In this document: positions 34,141 to 35,366 of the stretch, piece by piece | How the letters are laid out: the number at the start of each line of letters is the position of its first letter | Position numbering within the stretch: the first letter of the stretch is position 1 | From: Devosia psychrophila | GTDB taxonomy: Bacteria > Pseudomonadota > Alphaproteobacteria > Rhizobiales > Devosiaceae | Direction of reading: 5' to 3' | NCBI RefSeq assembly: GCF_000971275.1 | Contig: NZ_LAPV01000038.1 | Span: 1 to 35,366, forward strand | DNA: 35,366 nt | Position numbers and translations under genes: made by a program | The notes under the pieces: generated by a model | Told to the model about the DNA's origin: nothing | Seen by the model: only the letters and a program-made list of their open reading frames with translations | Databases searched by the model: none

Positions 34141-34452
34141 ATGACGAGACGACCCCGCCGCAACCACACACCGGTATTCAAGGCCAAAGTGGCGCTGGCC
34201 GCCATCAAGGGTGAGAAGACCCTGGCGGAACTGGCCCAGCAGTTTGACGCGCAAGCCAATCAGATCACGCAATGGCGCAGCCAGCTTCTGGAAGGCGCCG
34301 CCGATGTTTTTGGCGGCGAGGCTCGCTCTGATCCGTCAGTCCCGACAGTGGACGTCAAGACGCTACACGCCAAAATTGGCCAGTTGACGCTGTAGAACGA
34401 TTTTTTGGAAGGAGCGCTGAGCAAAGCCGGCCTGCTGAGCGCAAAGCGATAA
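34141..34452 (+). pseudogene. IS3-family OrfA with an in-frame amber stop
   Basis: The frame reads RRNHTPVFKAKVALAAIKGE, LAELAQQFDAQANQITQWRS (helix-turn-helix), and KTLHAKIGQLTL, then TAG at 34393. The same frame continues NDFLEGALSKAGLLSAKR to TAA at 34450, the normal end of this OrfA. A single base change (GAG to TAG) thus truncates it by about 19 residues within the leucine-zipper region. Confidence 0.75.
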
Positions 34453-34475
34453 TTGATCGGGAGCATGAACTATCG

Positions 34476-35220
34476 GTGACCCGGCAGGCGTTGGTGCTCG
34501 ATATCAGCCGGAGCAGCGTCTACTACCTGCCACGCCCGGTGTCGCCCGGCGATCTGGCACTGATGCGCCGGATCGATGAACTGCATCTGGATTACCCGTT
34601 CGCCGGCGCCCGCGCTGATGAAGCGGATGGGCATCGAGGCGATTTACCGCAAACCCAATACCAGCAAGCCCGCGCCAGGCCATAAGGTCTATCCCTACCT
34701 GCTGCGCAGGCTGGCGGTGACCCAGCCCAACCAGGTTTGGGCAATCGACATTACCTATATCCCCATGGCGCGCGGCTTCGTCTACTTGGCAGCCGTGGTG
34801 GACTGGTTCAGCAGGCGGATGCTGGCGTGGCGGGTCTCGATCAGCATGGACGTGAGCTTCTGCATCGAGGCGCTTGAGGAGGCTCTGGGTAAATACGGCG
34901 CCCCCGAAATCTTCAACAGCGACCAGGCCAGCCAATTTACCAGCATGGCCTTCACCGGCCTGCTGCGCGACAATGGCATCGCCATTAGCATGGACGGCAG
35001 AGGGGCATGGCGCGACAATGTCTTCGTCGAGCGGCTTTGGCGGTCCATCAAATACGAGGAGGTTTACCTGCGCGCCTATGACGCCGTCTCGGACGCGCGA
35101 ACCTTGATCGGCAAATACCTGGCCTTTTACAACAGTGGGCGCCCTCACTCGAACCTTGACCGCATGACCCCGGACGAAGCCTGCTTCAATGCGCTGATGC
35201 CAATTCCGGCAGCGGCATAA
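34476..35220 (+). pseudogene. IS3-family OrfB with internal deletion
   Basis: The first part (VTRQALVLDISRSSVYYLPR, LDYPFAGAR) stops making sense at ~34612, where roughly 60 bases are missing compared with the family pattern, and the frame shifts. It resumes at LMKRMGIEAIYRKPNTSKPA with the DDE core: Asp in WAIDITYIPMARGF, Asp in NSDQASQFTSMAF (usually DQGSQ), and Glu in AWRDNVFVERLW. It ends at 35220. The second half could be made alone but lacks the N-terminal part. Confidence 0.8.
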
Positions 35221-35252
35221 CCAAGGCCGAAATTCACTTATACCAACGGCGC

Positions 35253-35366
35253 TCACGATTGACCGGTGTGTGCCCATTCACGCATGCCGATCGATGTTAT
35301 GGTTGTCGGCTGGTCGACGAGATTTCGCCATGCCTGACAAGCGGCATCGATGATGGCGTCGTAGAC
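35253..35366 (-). pseudogene. IS630-family transposase, C-terminal end (cut by window edge)
   Basis: The last 37 residues are visible (VYDAIIDAACQAWRNLVDQP, then ITSIGMREWAHTGQS and stop), the standard tail of IS630 transposases. The catalytic part lies beyond the window, so it cannot be said whether the gene is whole. Confidence 0.7.

Larger units (their letters stand above)
34087..35241 (+). mobile_element. IS3-family element, decayed
   Basis: The ends carry a related inverted repeat: ATAAGTGGATTTTG at 34087-34100 and the complement of ATAAGTGAATTTCG at 35228-35241. Inside are orfA with a premature stop and orfB with an internal deletion. The exact outer base of each end is uncertain by a few positions. 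It sits between the promoter side of the hybrid kinase and an IS630 fragment. Confidence 0.75.

Noticed and set aside
31293..34259. 988-codon version of the hybrid kinase starting at 34259
   Set aside because: The extra ~98 codons run through the IS3 element and its terminal repeat; the ParD-like domain begins at 33965/33959.

Overview
The window reads as a high-GC alphaproteobacterial chromosome or large replicon. The signs are a long HWE-family histidine kinase, a PAS hybrid kinase, a CheB/CheR fusion, PilZ and diguanylate-cyclase genes, and many insertion sequences of kinds common in Hyphomicrobiales and sphingomonads. The genus cannot be fixed from the sequence alone. No rRNA, tRNA or CRISPR array was found. 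At least nine IS elements or fragments (IS3, IS701-like, IS1182 and IS630 families) and about a dozen broken genes mark it as an actively rearranged accessory region.

Left part (1-13938). A partial IS3 element has cut a DUF983 gene that is coupled to a spermidine-synthase-like gene. Next come an overlapping receiver/PilZ pair, a small XRE regulator, a short unknown gene that leads into a frameshifted hipB/hipA remnant, and a tatA remnant. A sodium/solute symporter with a 43-residue membrane partner follows and ends at a clear terminator. After a truncated IS701-like element come a membrane diguanylate cyclase, two opposed IS3 scraps and a CheB/CheR fusion. The 3' end of the CheB/CheR gene is replaced by a second copy of a 198-bp segment that also lies in the hip region. 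A frameshifted nuclease-like gene and a TerB/TerC pair close this part.

Central part (14586-27002), the most interesting. A complete set of lysR, dabB and dabA (DAB-type inorganic carbon uptake, divergent regulator) lies at the right edge. A decayed lysR'/dabB'-dabA' copy in mirror orientation lies at the left edge. Between them are two operons facing each other: cysD - DUF6671 - 79-aa gene on the plus strand, and excisionase-like HTH - ilvD - pyrC on the minus strand. The pyrC gene is interrupted by an IS701-like element with a 5-bp target duplication, and its encoded protein has lost two of the three substrate-carboxylate ligands known in E. coli PyrC. Both dab loci keep the same dyad, TCGTT-N7-AACGA, directly upstream of lysR. 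The layout suggests an accessory assimilation island (bicarbonate, activated sulfate, branched-chain and pyrimidine steps) bounded by dab loci. Its physiological logic is inferred, not shown.

Right part (27437-35366). A frameshifted IS1182-family element is followed by two convergent sensor kinases: an HWE-family PAS kinase, and a hybrid kinase with two receiver domains whose N-terminus is a ParD-like ribbon-helix-helix domain. The window ends in a decayed IS3 element and the tail of an IS630 transposase.
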